From: Escarpia spicata | Lineage: Eukaryota; Annelida; Polychaeta; Sabellida; Siboglinidae | NCBI GenBank assembly: GCA_963995525.1 | Contig: OZ023208.1 | Span: 19,549,699-19,613,698 of the forward strand | Reading direction: 5' to 3' | Length of the DNA: 64,000 bases | Translations under genes and position numbers: made by a program | Shown here: positions 10,853-34,649 of the stretch, piece after piece | Position numbering within the stretch: position 1 is the stretch's first letter | How the letters are laid out: the number at the start of each line of letters is the position of its first letter | Notes under the pieces: model-generated | Told to the model about the DNA's origin: nothing | Databases searched by the model: none | What the model saw: the letters and a program-made list of their open reading frames with translations, nothing else

Positions 10853-12290
10853 AATTTACTACCACTGAACTTGAAGGGTCTGGGTCCAGATATCCCAAAT
10901 ACTATGCAAGTATGTGGACTGTGTCCGTGACTGTGCCTGTGGTGACTGGCGAGTGGTGTGGATGTTCCTCCTAAAAATTTGAAGACGTCGACTATATCAG
11001 CAAATTTTGCTCAAAAACACCATGGCTCAGAAAGCTAACATTGTCAGTTTATATAATGCTTTGTATATAAATTTGTCTCGAATACCGTGGTCTTGTTCTG
11101 GCACCTACTTTAGCAGCTACGGATAACTTTCGATAACTGTTCGCAAATTCCACTGCTCTTTCTAGTGGATATAGGCTAGACTAATGCATAACAAGACGTG
11201 TTATATACATTTTATGCTTTCATTAATATCATAATAGTAACATACTTTCGTATTTATTAAAGTGCACATTCACTGGCGTATTCGTAAAGCTACATAAGAT
11301 ATATTCGCTGTGTTTAATAATGAAAAACAAAACTTTGAACACCGCATTATAAAACTAACTGATCCCTTACAACAAGATCATTTTAAACATGGCGCCCAAC
11401 TTCGCCCTCTACTGGATTCAACAAGTACAAAGCTCGCCGATTTTATGGCTGGTTCCTTTCCTTTCCGCTAGCTGCGAATAGTTCGCTCAGTAGTTACATA
11501 GTACTGCACAATATACTACCTGATATGCAACCTTTGAATTTGATAGGAAGAAACAAATGCACTAAGAATTAATTGTATCATTATGACCTTTTGGCTAAAA
11601 CAGATAAATTAGACTCGATCTCGAATTTTTTTTAAATATCGACTGCTGCATGTTACCCACTTTTAATTTAATAATTAATGTAGTGAGGACAGTAGTTTTT
11701 TACTTTTAATAACATTTTGAAAATACGTCTACCACTCGCCTCGTAGCCCTAATTTTTTTTATTAAAACTAATTTTATTTAAGTACCGGGTATTGTGTTTT
11801 TTTATTAATGTTAGTACCAGTGTGTTAGCTACATTTGTTTAGATTTATATTAATTATTAATATATATGAGAAGTTTGTTAATTTGCAAATGTTAAATAAG
11901 TAGGCTTACCAGTTTTATTTTAATATAAATTTATATGCGATTTACATATTATTTAATTAGTGCTATGGTTTGTGTTATATAATGTAGTTAGTGTTAAATA
12001 ATGTAGTTAGTGTTAAATAATGTCAGTGTGTTTCCTTTGCATTCAGACTACAGGCCGGGCACGCTTATTTATTATATACATATTTACGCGTATTGTCAAG
12101 TATGATTACTTATATATTTGCATATAGTAAGACCATAGCTGCTTCAGTATTTTCATAGAATATTTATAGATATTTGTGTACGAACATACATGCTATATGT
12201 TATAAAGTAAATAAAATGATACATACGATATGGTACACACCATAAAGTACATATTGCATACAGACTATAAGACATGACTAATTGTCTATT
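10853..12290. other. 5' flank of the six-finger gene, AT-rich
   Basis: No coding exon seen. A YY1-like AACATGGCGCC at about 11389-11399 sits in a short GC-richer patch and could mark a transcription start, but this is weak. The rest, particularly 11600-12290, is very AT-rich. Confidence 0.4.
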
Positions 12291-13180
12291 CATAGGTGCT
12301 GGAACTGGTGTGGCTCAGCCCCCCATTTTTTAGACGGAGGGGGGCTTACCCAACAATGTTGAGTGTTTTTTAATGTATCTGATCACCACTGCAGTTTGAA
12401 TTTTGGCAGTTTTAGGAAAATGTGGAATAATTAGGATAATTAACATTTTCAACAACACCCTTGTTTTTAATGGCAAAATTTTGAATGTTATTCCGGAAGA
12501 TATATTTTCAACAGTGTCCCCCTATCTTCTGATGTCATGTCCAGCAGCACAGAGGTACTCAGTGAGAGGCCAGGCCAAAATGGGAACGTTGTCGCGCTTA
12601 CATTTATCCGGGCGTTAAATAATATCCGGGTGACGTTTCTGCGCGTGCGCGTATCTAGGGGAATGTATTTAGCACCAGCTATGACTGTCGCACTTTCATT
12701 TATCCGAGCGTTATGTATGTTTATATATATATACATATATTGATATATATGTCTATATATATATACGTAAATTATAAAATGTTTGCTTCCTACAGACATA
12801 AACAATTTCTGTCGTAAAACAGTTTCCCCTCCACGCACACGTCACGTGACTTACTCTTATTCTTGGTCACAAATCTGAAACAGCAAATTATAATTATGTA
12901 CTCTAACTATAACGCTCGGATTACGACAACAAACGAAACATATTAAACTACTGGATATTATTTATCACTACGTGATCTACTGGTGCTAAATATTATGCCT
13001 TACATATGCACATAAACACCACCCGGATCAAATTTAACGCCCGGATAAATGTAAGCGCGACAACGTCATTGCAAATTATTTTTAACTGCTCTCCCCGATC
13101 TTCCAATGTCATGTCTGACCAAGCTCTGAGTTGCTCAGCCCTTCATTAATTTCGTTTTGACACTAGTGCTACTTATATAT
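12291..13180. repeat. probable older interspersed repeat interrupted by the fold-back element
   Basis: Short direct repeats flank the fold-back element: about 12515-12565 (CCCCTATCTTCTGATGTCATG) resembles about 13088-13138 (CCCCGATCTTCCAATGTCATG). Each is followed by a similar ACTCAG/GCTCAG stretch. This fits insertion into, or recombination within, a pre-existing repeat. Confidence 0.35.
12587..13065. mobile_element. fold-back / MITE-like element
   Basis: Terminal inverted repeats of about 46 bp: 12587-12632 pairs with 13020-13065, including an exact 34-bp match running from CGTTGTCGCGC to GGGCGTTAAAT. The symmetry continues inward. The motif TTTAGCACCAG near 12670 is mirrored near 12980, and ATCCGAGCGTTAT near 12703 is mirrored near 12910, so the arms reach about 130 bp around a TATA-rich centre. 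There is no coding capacity. The target duplication is unclear. Confidence 0.75.
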
Positions 13181-13889
13181 ATTTCTATGTAGGCCATGAC
13201 TACTACTTGAAAACGTTTGTACACAACTACTTATATATCTACATGGACCATCATTTATACCTAATTAATGTATTCATGTACATGTACTAAATTACATTAC
13301 TATATTGATACACATATATTTGCATACAGACCATAATATTGATACACATATATTTGCATACAGACCATAGGGTATAACTACTTAGATATTTGCATACAGA
13401 CCATATGGTATGACTCCTTAATGATATTTGTATACAAATCATGGGACATAGCTGGTTATCAATATTTGCAGAGTCCGGATGGCATAACTATATTATATTT
13501 AACAAAATTACCACCTACGCAACTAACTCTTTTATATCGTGTACCATATGACCTCAGGAATCTGAGCTCAGCTTCATACAAGAATCATTAGGCCAAATCG
13601 TGAACATGGATACGCAAGAGTCATCTTTAGAGCAAGAGATGACCAAAGGTTTAGGGTGGGAAGCTGGTTTGCTTAAAGTTTTGATCCCTGGTTGAGTGAA
13701 TGTTTTAATTTTAATTCTGCACTGGTAGCATAGTATAACCAGAATATAATATGTAGAATTATTTGCACACACAAATTTTGGTGATGTCGAGAGTGACTCG
13801 AGAACACTGTTTTTGGAGGTTGGTTGTTTGTCCTATCTCTCACAATGGAGTAGTCTGCGTATGTTGCCTTTAGGAATACATATTATACA

Positions 13890-14225
13890 GTGCGTTCGTC
13901 CTTCCCCACATGCACAGTGCGTTCGTCCTTCCCCACATGCACAGTGCGTTCGTCCTTCCCCACATGCACAGTGCGTTCGTCCTTCCCCACATGCACAGTG
14001 CGTTCGTCCTTCCCCACATGCACAGTGCGTTCGTCCTTCCCCACATGAACAGTGCGTTCGTCCTTCCCCACATGCACAGTGCGTTCGTCCTTCCCCACAT
14101 GCACAGTGCGTTCGTCCTTCCCCACATGCACAGTGCGTTCGTCCTTCCCCACATGCACAGTGCGTTCGTCCTTTCCCACATGCACAGTGCATTCGTCCTT
14201 CCCCACATACACAGTGCGTTCACAG
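13890..14225. repeat. 27-bp minisatellite, about 12 copies
   Basis: Unit GCGTTCGTCCTTCCCCACAT followed by GCACAGT, nearly perfect. Because 27 is a multiple of three, ORFs open on both strands in several frames. These are repeat translations, not genes. Confidence 0.95.
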
Positions 14226-14259
14226 TATCAAGATACACTTATTGAGTAATGAAAGGTAG

Positions 14260-17140
14260 ATATCGACTATAAAAAATTGTGTGGTTGGTACTGGTCTAAA
14301 TGCCCATCTCACCATATGTGACACGAGGGTATGTATTTAATCTATCAATCTGAAAAGGGTATTACGTTGTCTAATGTGTGCGTGAGCATGCGTGTGTCTC
14401 ATCTAGATAAAAGGTTGTATATTTCATTCCATTCTCTTGAAAAGGGTACCTTTCAGACGGAAGTTTAACAATTTGTTTGGTGGGACTATCACACACATTC
14501 TCAAGGATGGCATACTGGCTGTCTGTTAAGTTGCCCCCTCACCCTCTGGGCCGCTAACACATCATGTAACATATGTTGTCTCCCCCACCTAATTCCTCAT
14601 ATTGGAAAAATTACACAACAGCAGGCCTACACAACAACAACAAAATATGTTAACATTTTAATGAAAATAAAAACAGCTTGCTTGCGTACGTCTAAAAATG
14701 AAATAACGGTTTTACTAATATAGTATGACTTTAATAATTTTTTCTCAGTATGTATTAATACAATGTGTGACAACAGACTACATGGATTGAACAGCATTAG
14801 TTGTTAATAGCATTCTGAATAACACAAAGCTTGTCTGAGAATTTGAACCAATGGCGCTTGCATTATCAGTCAATGGCATCTTTGAAAACCCACAAAACAT
14901 AAAAGTGAAGCCGACGTGTTTTCTCCACACATTTGATAACATCCCAGTTCACCTAGATATCGACAATTTGTATAATCTGAAAACTAAGCAGCAGTCGTAT
15001 GATTACACCAGCAATGCTTATGGTTCGACTACAGCTTTAATAATGTGACAACCTACCAGGCAATAATGTATCTCTGGCTTTTTCTCACAGACTTTAGCAT
15101 AGAAATGTGATCAAATTAGTACATGGTCAGACTTGCTGCCCCAGGCACAGATGATAAAGCTCACGAATGCATAAGTCTTCCAAAACACAAATGGATAGAA
15201 AGTAAGCATGTTGTGACAGGGTTAAACTTTAATAACGGCAATCTAAAAATAACCCACCAACAATTACAAGGTGAAAATTATGAATCAACAATTTGTACAG
15301 ACAAACGAATGTATCTAGATACAGGAAAGCACGTAAAGGTGTGTGAAACGTATATACACGCACTACAATCTCGAAGCCCAGCAAGATGCTTTGCCTAAAA
15401 TACTGACATACAACAATGGAGGCCATTCAACAAGCACAGATGTGCAACATTTACGCTGTACACACGCATGCATGCACACGCAGACGCATGTCGCGGAAAC
15501 ACTTTCCTGTCTGTACAAACATGACGCAATGACATACATTCAACAATTGACATTAAAACATTTTAGTTGATCTAATAAGGCCACGTGGTGTAAGATATGT
15601 TCACTTTCTTCAATGCGTGTTTTTAATGCGTTTCTCATTGATGAAACGTACGTACTGGCTCCACAAGGGAGGTGTAGTTCTCACTGTGGTATAATCTCGA
15701 TCAAGTCCTCATTTTTTCTATACACAGCCGCCAACCATTGCTACTTGAAAGCTTTGCAGTATACTCATGGTTGTTATATGTAAGCCTTACTGGATGGGAA
15801 AACAAAGCCGGTAATAGTTTACTGTATTCGCACATGTATGCAATACACCCTAAGAGATATACACTGCTGTTACTGAGGGGCGTTCTGCAAAGCTGCCCTC
15901 TTAGGCCAGTCTGCTACAGCAAGCCATGTCTAGTTGAAGATTGTATCATTGTAGTGATGGCACCCCGTTCACAATGAACGCTCTCTGCTCACAATGAACA
16001 CTCCCTTTCCACCACACCAATGGCTCTCCCTCTTCTGCTCCCATGACATCTCACTTTCTAATCGGTCTGCAAAAACAACATGCAACCAGTCATATCAGTG
16101 ATGTTTTCTGTCACCAAATGACAAACATTATTGTTATTGTTGTATTTCTCTAACACCGTCCCTTTATCTGTGTCAAAATGTAACTGAATATAACTGCACT
16201 TTAACAGGAGAATCCTTCTCAGAACCAGTCACATGATGGATCTTCCCAAAAAGGATGTGAACTTTGTTCCAATTACACCATTAACATTTGCCTTATTTCT
16301 CTGGACTACATCCGGCCAAGCCATTTCTGTTTGTATAAAAATCGCAGTTGGTCCAACAACTTATATTTGGCAAATGATCTTGTAATACAATTTCATATAC
16401 GTGGCACTTGGCATATATTCACCACAAAGTGACCTGAAGACAAACAAGAACACAGTGTATTCGCACATTTATAAGCAGTGCTGAATTAGATATTTGTTGA
16501 TGCAAGCAAATGTGCAGTGTATTTACAGACGTCACTGTGCATGGTATTATTCTCCCTAAAAATAGACAGCCATCTGGCTGCACTGAAATAGCTTCAGCTG
16601 TGTTAGAAGTGTGCAGTTTTGAAAGTGGGACAATGTCAACTAATTTGACTGGAGTGAATGCAGTCTAATGTTAGGTGAAACTACGGAGTGTTTTTTTCAG
16701 GTGTTCTTAGTGACCGCAGCAATAAAGGAAACCTACAACCGTGTCCACGGAAATGCAGTGTCACTGCAAGAGAAAGTTGATATCATTCATATGTCATGTG
16801 GCCCTGGATGTTACACACTAATTGTCCTATAACGATCACATGCTGGTATCATGACTTGTGCTGACAGCAGACTTCAGACAAAGTTAGCTACCCAGAATGA
16901 CTATTGCCATTGTATTCTGGTGACAATCAATGTTCATTGCTTTTATGATCACCAACCATCCACTTAGTGACACTGGCTGTTAACAGTTATCCCCAAAACA
17001 TGCAATATATTCCACCAAAATGTATTTATTAATATAACCATTAAAAAGTACAATTGTATTAATGAGATGTGTTTTACAGCATACTGGAGTTCTGTGAAAC
17101 ACTTTTTGTTTAAATTTAAATAGTATCTGTCCTGTCACAA
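14260..17140. other. non-coding DNA, nothing definite
   Basis: No exon with protein character. The final exon of the minus-strand KANK gene may lie here. Acceptor-like sites with short phase-0 tails occur near 16069 (coding T-D-stop) and 16433 (coding V-T-L-W-stop), but the sequence does not choose between them. Confidence 0.4.
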
Positions 17141-17154
17141 CTTCTCCAATAATA

Positions 17155-17505
17155 CACTGGTGTAGGATTTGTGACACCGGTGTAGGATTTGTGACACATC
17201 TTGACACAGTAGTACAATTTGTGACACAAGTGTACAAATTGTGACACTTGCTGACACTGGTGTACAATTTGTGACACTGATGTATGATTTGTGACACTGG
17301 TGTACAATTTTTTGACAATGGTGTATGATTTGTTGACACTGGTGTGCCATTTGTTGACATTGATGTATGATTTGTTGACACTGGTGTATCATTTGTTGAC
17401 ATTAATGTATGATTTGTTGACACTGGTGTACCATTTGTTGACATTAATGTATGATTTGTTGACACTGGTGTACCATTTGTTGACATTGATGTATGACTTG
17501 CGACA
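17155..17505. repeat. 21-bp minisatellite with 42-bp higher-order period
   Basis: Half-units such as TGACACTGGTGTACCATTTGT and TGACATTAATGTATGATTTGT alternate. The left part is more degenerate (TTTGTGACAC units). Long ORFs on both strands here are produced by the repeat. Confidence 0.9.
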
Positions 17506-17999
17506 CAACAAATAAATAAGGTAACCTCTAAATAAAGTAATACAATTGTAATTTTCATGTGTTTAAATTCAATTACCATGTACTTGGTAAGTCAAACACA
17601 GACAGGCAATAATGCCAAACATGGCTGACAACTATCTTTAAAGAAAACTTTCGGTCAACCCCCACAACTGGGTTCTACAAAAGAACCAATATAGTAATAG
17701 TATTATTTGTTAGATTTTGAACATAAACTATTTTTGCTCTTGAAGATATGTATGTGTGGCACAATAAAAACACCCTTTCTTCTACTAATTTTGGTGCCAG
17801 TCAACATAACATTACAACATAGGCTCCCTTTAGCTTGAGTGGCTTGGGATGTTTTTTACTGGGCCAGCCGTCATGCAACGTGTCACAGCGTCGGTGTATG
17901 TCCACCGATAGGACGGTGGGAAGACAACTATTTACCTGGGTGAGCTGGGACTATTGGAAGAACTCTTCCTCTTTAGTTTAGTTCTAGCAAGAACCTAGT

Positions 18000-18600
18000 G
18001 GAACAGAACAAAATGCACGCATAAAACAGAGGAGCTCCAAAGCACGCAGACAACATGCGCACACACGATGCACGCATGCACAGGCGAAGGGAAAGACGAA
18101 GGCAGTGAGTGGAGCCAGAATGCTCTCGTGCATGCATACAGAACATGCACACGGACGCATGTATCAAGAGTACACTCGGTGATGAAAACAGAGAGTGTGC
18201 CCACGCAGGTAGATCGCACATGTGCCCAACCATACTCAAGGGTGCGCACACTCATGCATGCAGAAAGTATGCACTGCGCGCATTCACACACAAGGTATGC
18301 ACATTGATGCATGCAATCCCACGTATAGAATATAATACATTAATGCACGCAGAATACAGAACAATGTATGTGAAAATGCATGCATAGAATATACAAACTC
18401 GTGCATACAGAGTTTGTATATTTATGCAAGCATGCAAGGAAAGTAAAGTCGCACATGAAATAACAGAACAACGCATGTGTAAAGAATACACGCTCACACA
18501 TGCAGAGACAGGATTGCACAATCATGTGACAAGAGCACACTCACGCATGCACAGAATATACACTCATGCATGCTGGGTCTGTATATTCATGCATGCGTAG
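18000..18600. repeat. degenerate CATGCA/ACGCATGC-rich tract
   Basis: Alternating purine-pyrimidine words (ATGCATGC, CACGCATGC, GCACACA) recur every few tens of bases within units such as AGAATATACACTCATGCATG. It looks like a decayed minisatellite built on palindromic ATGCAT cores. Confidence 0.6.
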
Positions 18601-18866
18601 AAAACACAGTCGTTGTCACATGTAGAAATACAGGGTGATTATGGCAGGAAGTAAATCTGTAAATAACAGTCGCTAAGGTTGAAGAGCAGGGATTGCATCT
18701 AGTCAAACTAGAGGTGCATAGACGTCCGGGTGCATCTACTGACCCCTGTAGTGCATTTAGTGGTCTGTACTGGGTGCACTGAACTAGGCCACACACAGGT
18801 GTGCTTCACTCAAGGCTGGTATGTGCACTAGCACCATGCACTAAGCACTATGCGGGGTGTACTTAC

Positions 18867-30623
<11,757 letters not shown>

Positions 30624-30659
30624 TTCTGTTAACAAACAGGTCACGTTGACATGATACAC

Positions 30660-31380
30660 CTTACTGTCACATAGCTACTTAACACATTATCATGATATAG
30701 CTAGTTAACACATATTGATATAACTTTTTAGCATAATTCGTGACCCGCCGCAGCAAACTGGGTGTTAAGTTGCACATTCCTATTCTGAATATCAGTCAAA
30801 AATAGCTGTTATTATTATGACCTTTTATTTTTTTTAATAATCCAAAACTAATAAAATACATACATTTATGAACCGACAGAGTATGAGTCAAAATACCTCG
30901 TTTCTCAAAATGTCGCTTTTCAAAAGTCAGATTCAATTTTAGTAATAAATAAGAAACTACTGAAGATTTTCAATAAATGTGGTACCATTTTAAATCTGTG
31001 AAATCCAAAAAGGAACAAAACTTCATTTCACAATTTTGTAACTTAATACCCCGTTAATACCCCTTTAATACCCCGTTAATACCCCTTTAATACCCTTAGC
31101 CGTGGCAAGTCACATATGACATAGCTGTTGAACACAATATCCTATTGTTCCACATGGTTCCCCTCTACATGCAAGAGTGAGGTCTAGTTCTTGTACTCTT
31201 GCACTGCATTTGGTAATGCCGGTCACATCAGCAGATTAATATGACATCGCATTTAAAAAAAACTTAATTACCTTATTGCAACATGTCTATTGAACACCTT
31301 ACTATGACATATTTACAGCTCATACAACCATTTTATAAACATTACTGAGGCATGCACATTTTACATCTTTTTATGACATA
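30660..31380. other. AT-rich DNA upstream of KANK coding exon 1
   Basis: Probably intron, because the coding exon opens with an acceptor. It has a short run of TTAATACCCCGTTAATACCC-type 11-12-bp repeats at about 31040-31095. No 5' UTR exon was identified. Confidence 0.5.
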
Positions 31381-31383
31381 CCT

Positions 31384-31775
31384 TAAACACCTTCAGTACA
31401 GTAAGATATCTATTTAGCACCTTTAGTACAGTGAGATATCTATTTAGCACCTTTAGTACAGTGAGATATCTATTTAGTACCTTTAGTACAGTGAGATATC
31501 TATTTAGCACTTTTAGTACAGTGAGATATCTATTTAGCACCTTTAGTACAGTGAGATATCTATTTAGCACCTTCAGTACAGTGAGATATCTATTTAGCAC
31601 CTTCAGTACAGTGAGATATCTATTTAGCACCTTCAGTACAGTGAGATATCTAATCTATTTAGCACCTTTAGTACAGTGAGATATCTATTTAGCACCTTTA
31701 GTACAGTGAGATATCTATTTAGCACCTTTAGTACAGTGAGATATCTATTTAGCACCTTTAGTACAGTGATATATT
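31384..31775. repeat. 30-bp minisatellite, 13 copies
   Basis: Unit GATATCTATTTAGCACCTTT followed by AGTACAGTGA, with one 6-bp insertion near 31650. The period is a multiple of three, so mirror ORFs appear on both strands. Confidence 0.95.
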
Positions 31776-31779
31776 TATT

Positions 31780-33970
31780 TGACGCCTAACTATGATGTCT
31801 GTTTACACACTGAAGTGCTATTCTGAGAACTCAAACATAATGTCTGGGTCACGCAACAATCTTGACATTCTTTCAACTCCTTAAAGATGATATAGGGTTG
31901 CATAGTGTGTCTGAGATACAGACAGCAATGGACGACCAAGAGATCAAGGCAAGACATTTCGTGAAGCAGAGACCGAGAGAAGAAGGCCGAGTGGGAAGTG
32001 GCTGCCATGAAGCTGATAACACAAACACTTTATTGACAGCCCCTAGTTATTTCTTCTGGACTACTAAACCGCTAACCATGTCTCATACAAGAAATGTACT
32101 TTACTTTATTGAATTTCTCAAAAGAGAACTTTGTCATGTCGTCTGTTATAACATAGACATAGACAATCACAGTGAAAAAAACATAACATTTCCATACATT
32201 CACCCCCTCACCCATGCAGTGAGAACACAGTTGATCTTTGTGACATTCCAATATTGCTAAAAGAAGTAAATGACAGACAACTGCAGCGTTGCAGCAGCAT
32301 ATTGACACAAAATTATGATCACTGCTAGCTCCAGAAATACTTGCAAGTATAAATCACAGGACTACAGGCAGCGACAGCCATCCAGAGGTAACTGACACCC
32401 TCCACGGATTCTCTTCAAAGAACTGCGGCCATACTGTAACCTCTTGCACAAGTAGAAACTGTTAGAACAGGCCATGAAGAAGGAAATGACTACTTCCTAA
32501 GGTCATTACTGCGTAATCAACTGTATTGCAGAGCACGGGACTATGCAAGTCACTGCCAGCTGGGCAGAAGTGAGAGAGCTAGAGGGTAATTTGAGAGGAA
32601 ACAACAACATCCTTCCTGTGGATAAGTTAATTCAGTCCATCCACTGAGAATGGCAGAGGGCTCTGACGTGGCAACTGACAAAAGCACAGGAACATCCTTT
32701 AACAAATTATAATTAGATCTGAAAAGCTGCGCTAAAGTGGATATAAGAACACATGAGACGTGATGTTAGTGAATATTTTAGTTGAATGAAAATGTGATGG
32801 TCTTGGTTATTCCTTAATTTGTAACTTCAATGAAAGTTCTAGGGTGGATAGGAACTTTCTTTAGTCTGACATGAAAGAAAGAACACTAGAACACAAAAAC
32901 TGACGACTGATATCCTCGTTAGTGTCAACTGTCTATACTAATAGGCAAATGACTGTTATCTAGGCAAATGCATTCCAGGTCAATATCCTTCCAGGTAGAT
33001 TACCACCAGTCATGCTAATGTGTTTATTTTTTATCATGTCTATATTTTGGATTGTTTGTGCCAGTAACTTACAAAAAAATTAAATATGCTTTATGCTATA
33101 ATATACAGATGCTGCCTATTTTTGCAATATTTTGACAATTTATACGTGATCCGATTAAAACATATTCAGATAGTTTGTCTGTTGATTTCACCAAAACAAA
33201 AACCTGTTGCAAAAATGAGCTAGCTTGTCTTCGTCGATACTAAACACACCTGTAGGTCACATTTTTCAGGGAATTAGACTAGTCTGAACCGAACTGAACA
33301 AAAACACAAATTGAAGAAGAACCTATAAACTGTGTTGACAGCCCCCTAGCAAACTGGGTGCAGCAACTGGGGTCTAGAAAACACAAACAAATCACAGTCA
33401 GCATAACAAACCCGGTGGTTGGCCCATATTGCCCTCAGTAAGCCATGCTTGTGAAAACAGCTCTGAGACAGAAATACCACGGCGCTATTATACATCGACT
33501 ATAGCAACAAGAACAAAGTAAAAAGCGAGGTTTTTCCGACGTGTTGCCCCATCTAACTTACACCCAGGACGTGGCTCCCTACAGGTAGACTGTGGGAAAC
33601 ATCCCACTTGGGTTCTGGGAAACACGCAAACATGAGCACGCGACTAAAATAGGTAGCTCGCAGTTATGGATGTCAAACTACACTGGGCTCATAAGGTTGA
33701 AGATTAATTTCTGGGTCCATGGTGCAAGTGGATAAGGATTAATTCCACATGATGCGACACTGCTGTATGACTGTTTAATCTACCAGTGGCTCTGACAGGC
33801 AGCGACTTATTTTATAGCTAAGTGACCTGGAGAAGTGAAGATTGACACAAACAGCTCAGGCGGCTAAATGTAGTGAGCTATAATGAACTCACCTATGTCA
33901 CTCGAGGGGCAGCTTCTATAACCACTTCATTCCGTCATCCTTGTATACACATTTTTTGTGAGGCCAAACA
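31780..33970. other. non-coding DNA, nothing definite
   Basis: Short ORFs only (the longest is 132 codons at 31862-32260, without recognisable domain or repeat). No element ends identified. Confidence 0.5.
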
Positions 33971-33975
33971 ACGTA

Positions 33976-34300
33976 CAGGTGAACCTCACTTAGTGGTCAC
34001 CTCGGTAATACAGCCACCTCACAATTAAGGCCACCTCTGTAATACAGCCACCTCACAATTAAGGTCACCTCAGTAATACAGTCATCTCACAATTAAGGTC
34101 ACCTCAGTAATATAGCCACCTCACAATTAAGGTCACCTCGGTAATACAGCCACCTCACAATTAAGGTCACACTAGAACGGTTCCAAATGATTTCCATATT
34201 CAGTAAAGTGTATGAAATCAGTCCCACTAATGCGGTCACCTCACTATTCAGGTCGGTTCAACCCAGTCCCAAGGGCGACTATAATAGTGAGATTCCACTG
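33976..34300. mobile_element. Tigger/pogo-like non-autonomous DNA transposon
   Basis: Flanked by TA at 33974-33975 and 34301-34302. The left end CAGGTGAACCTCACTTAGTG pairs imperfectly with the right end TAATAGTGAGATTCCACTG, matching the pogo/Tigger style terminal sequence. The left half is a 34-bp tandem repeat (GGTCACCTCGGTAATACAGC then CACCTCACAATTAA), about five copies. No transposase. Confidence 0.7.
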
Positions 34301-34429
34301 TACCATCTAACTTCTAATATTTTATTATGTACATCTACTGGCACCCCATATTTTAATTTATGTGGTATGCTCACTGATTAACATCTGATTTTATCTAAAC
34401 TATACCGGTAACTGCATCTTTCATAACCT

Positions 34430-34645
34430 GTGCAAATATGTTTCTTCCATAGCTGCACCCAAAATCTGGAACTCCCCACCACTTAGAGCCATCTGAAATT
34501 ATACCTACTTTCCATTAAAAAAACTTATTCACAAGATATTTATTTGAAATTACATGTCTATCGTAAATTTTGGCTTGTTGCACTTCTGAGCTTGGGCTCA
34601 CAAGGATTGAGGTGATATAAAAGTGAATATATATATACTGATCAT
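34430..34645 (+). mobile_element. 3'-end fragment of a non-LTR retrotransposon
   Basis: The plus-strand frame reads APKIWNSPPLRAI-stop, followed in the next codons by FPLKKLIHK. This is the usual C-terminal signature of LINE reverse transcriptase ORFs (P-x-IWN-x-LP ... FK-x-x-LK). Stops interrupt it. It ends in an AT dinucleotide run at about 34628-34640. Confidence 0.5.
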
Positions 34646-34649
34646 TAAT

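Noticed and set aside
11393..11485. 30-codon ORF beginning in the YY1-like motif
   Set aside because: Too short, no homologue recognised, no splice context.
13890..14225. CRISPR-like array
   Set aside because: Repeats are contiguous without spacers and the genome is eukaryotic.
13813..14259. ORFs of 109-148 codons on both strands
   Set aside because: The 27-bp minisatellite is a multiple of three and opens frames everywhere; the peptides are pure repeats.
16980..17579. 199-codon minus ORF with an apparent signal peptide
   Set aside because: Most of it is the translation of the 21/42-bp minisatellite; the hydrophobic start is short and unsupported.
31862..32260. 132-codon plus-strand ORF
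   Set aside because: No domain, compositionally like the surrounding non-coding DNA, and no splice or start context.
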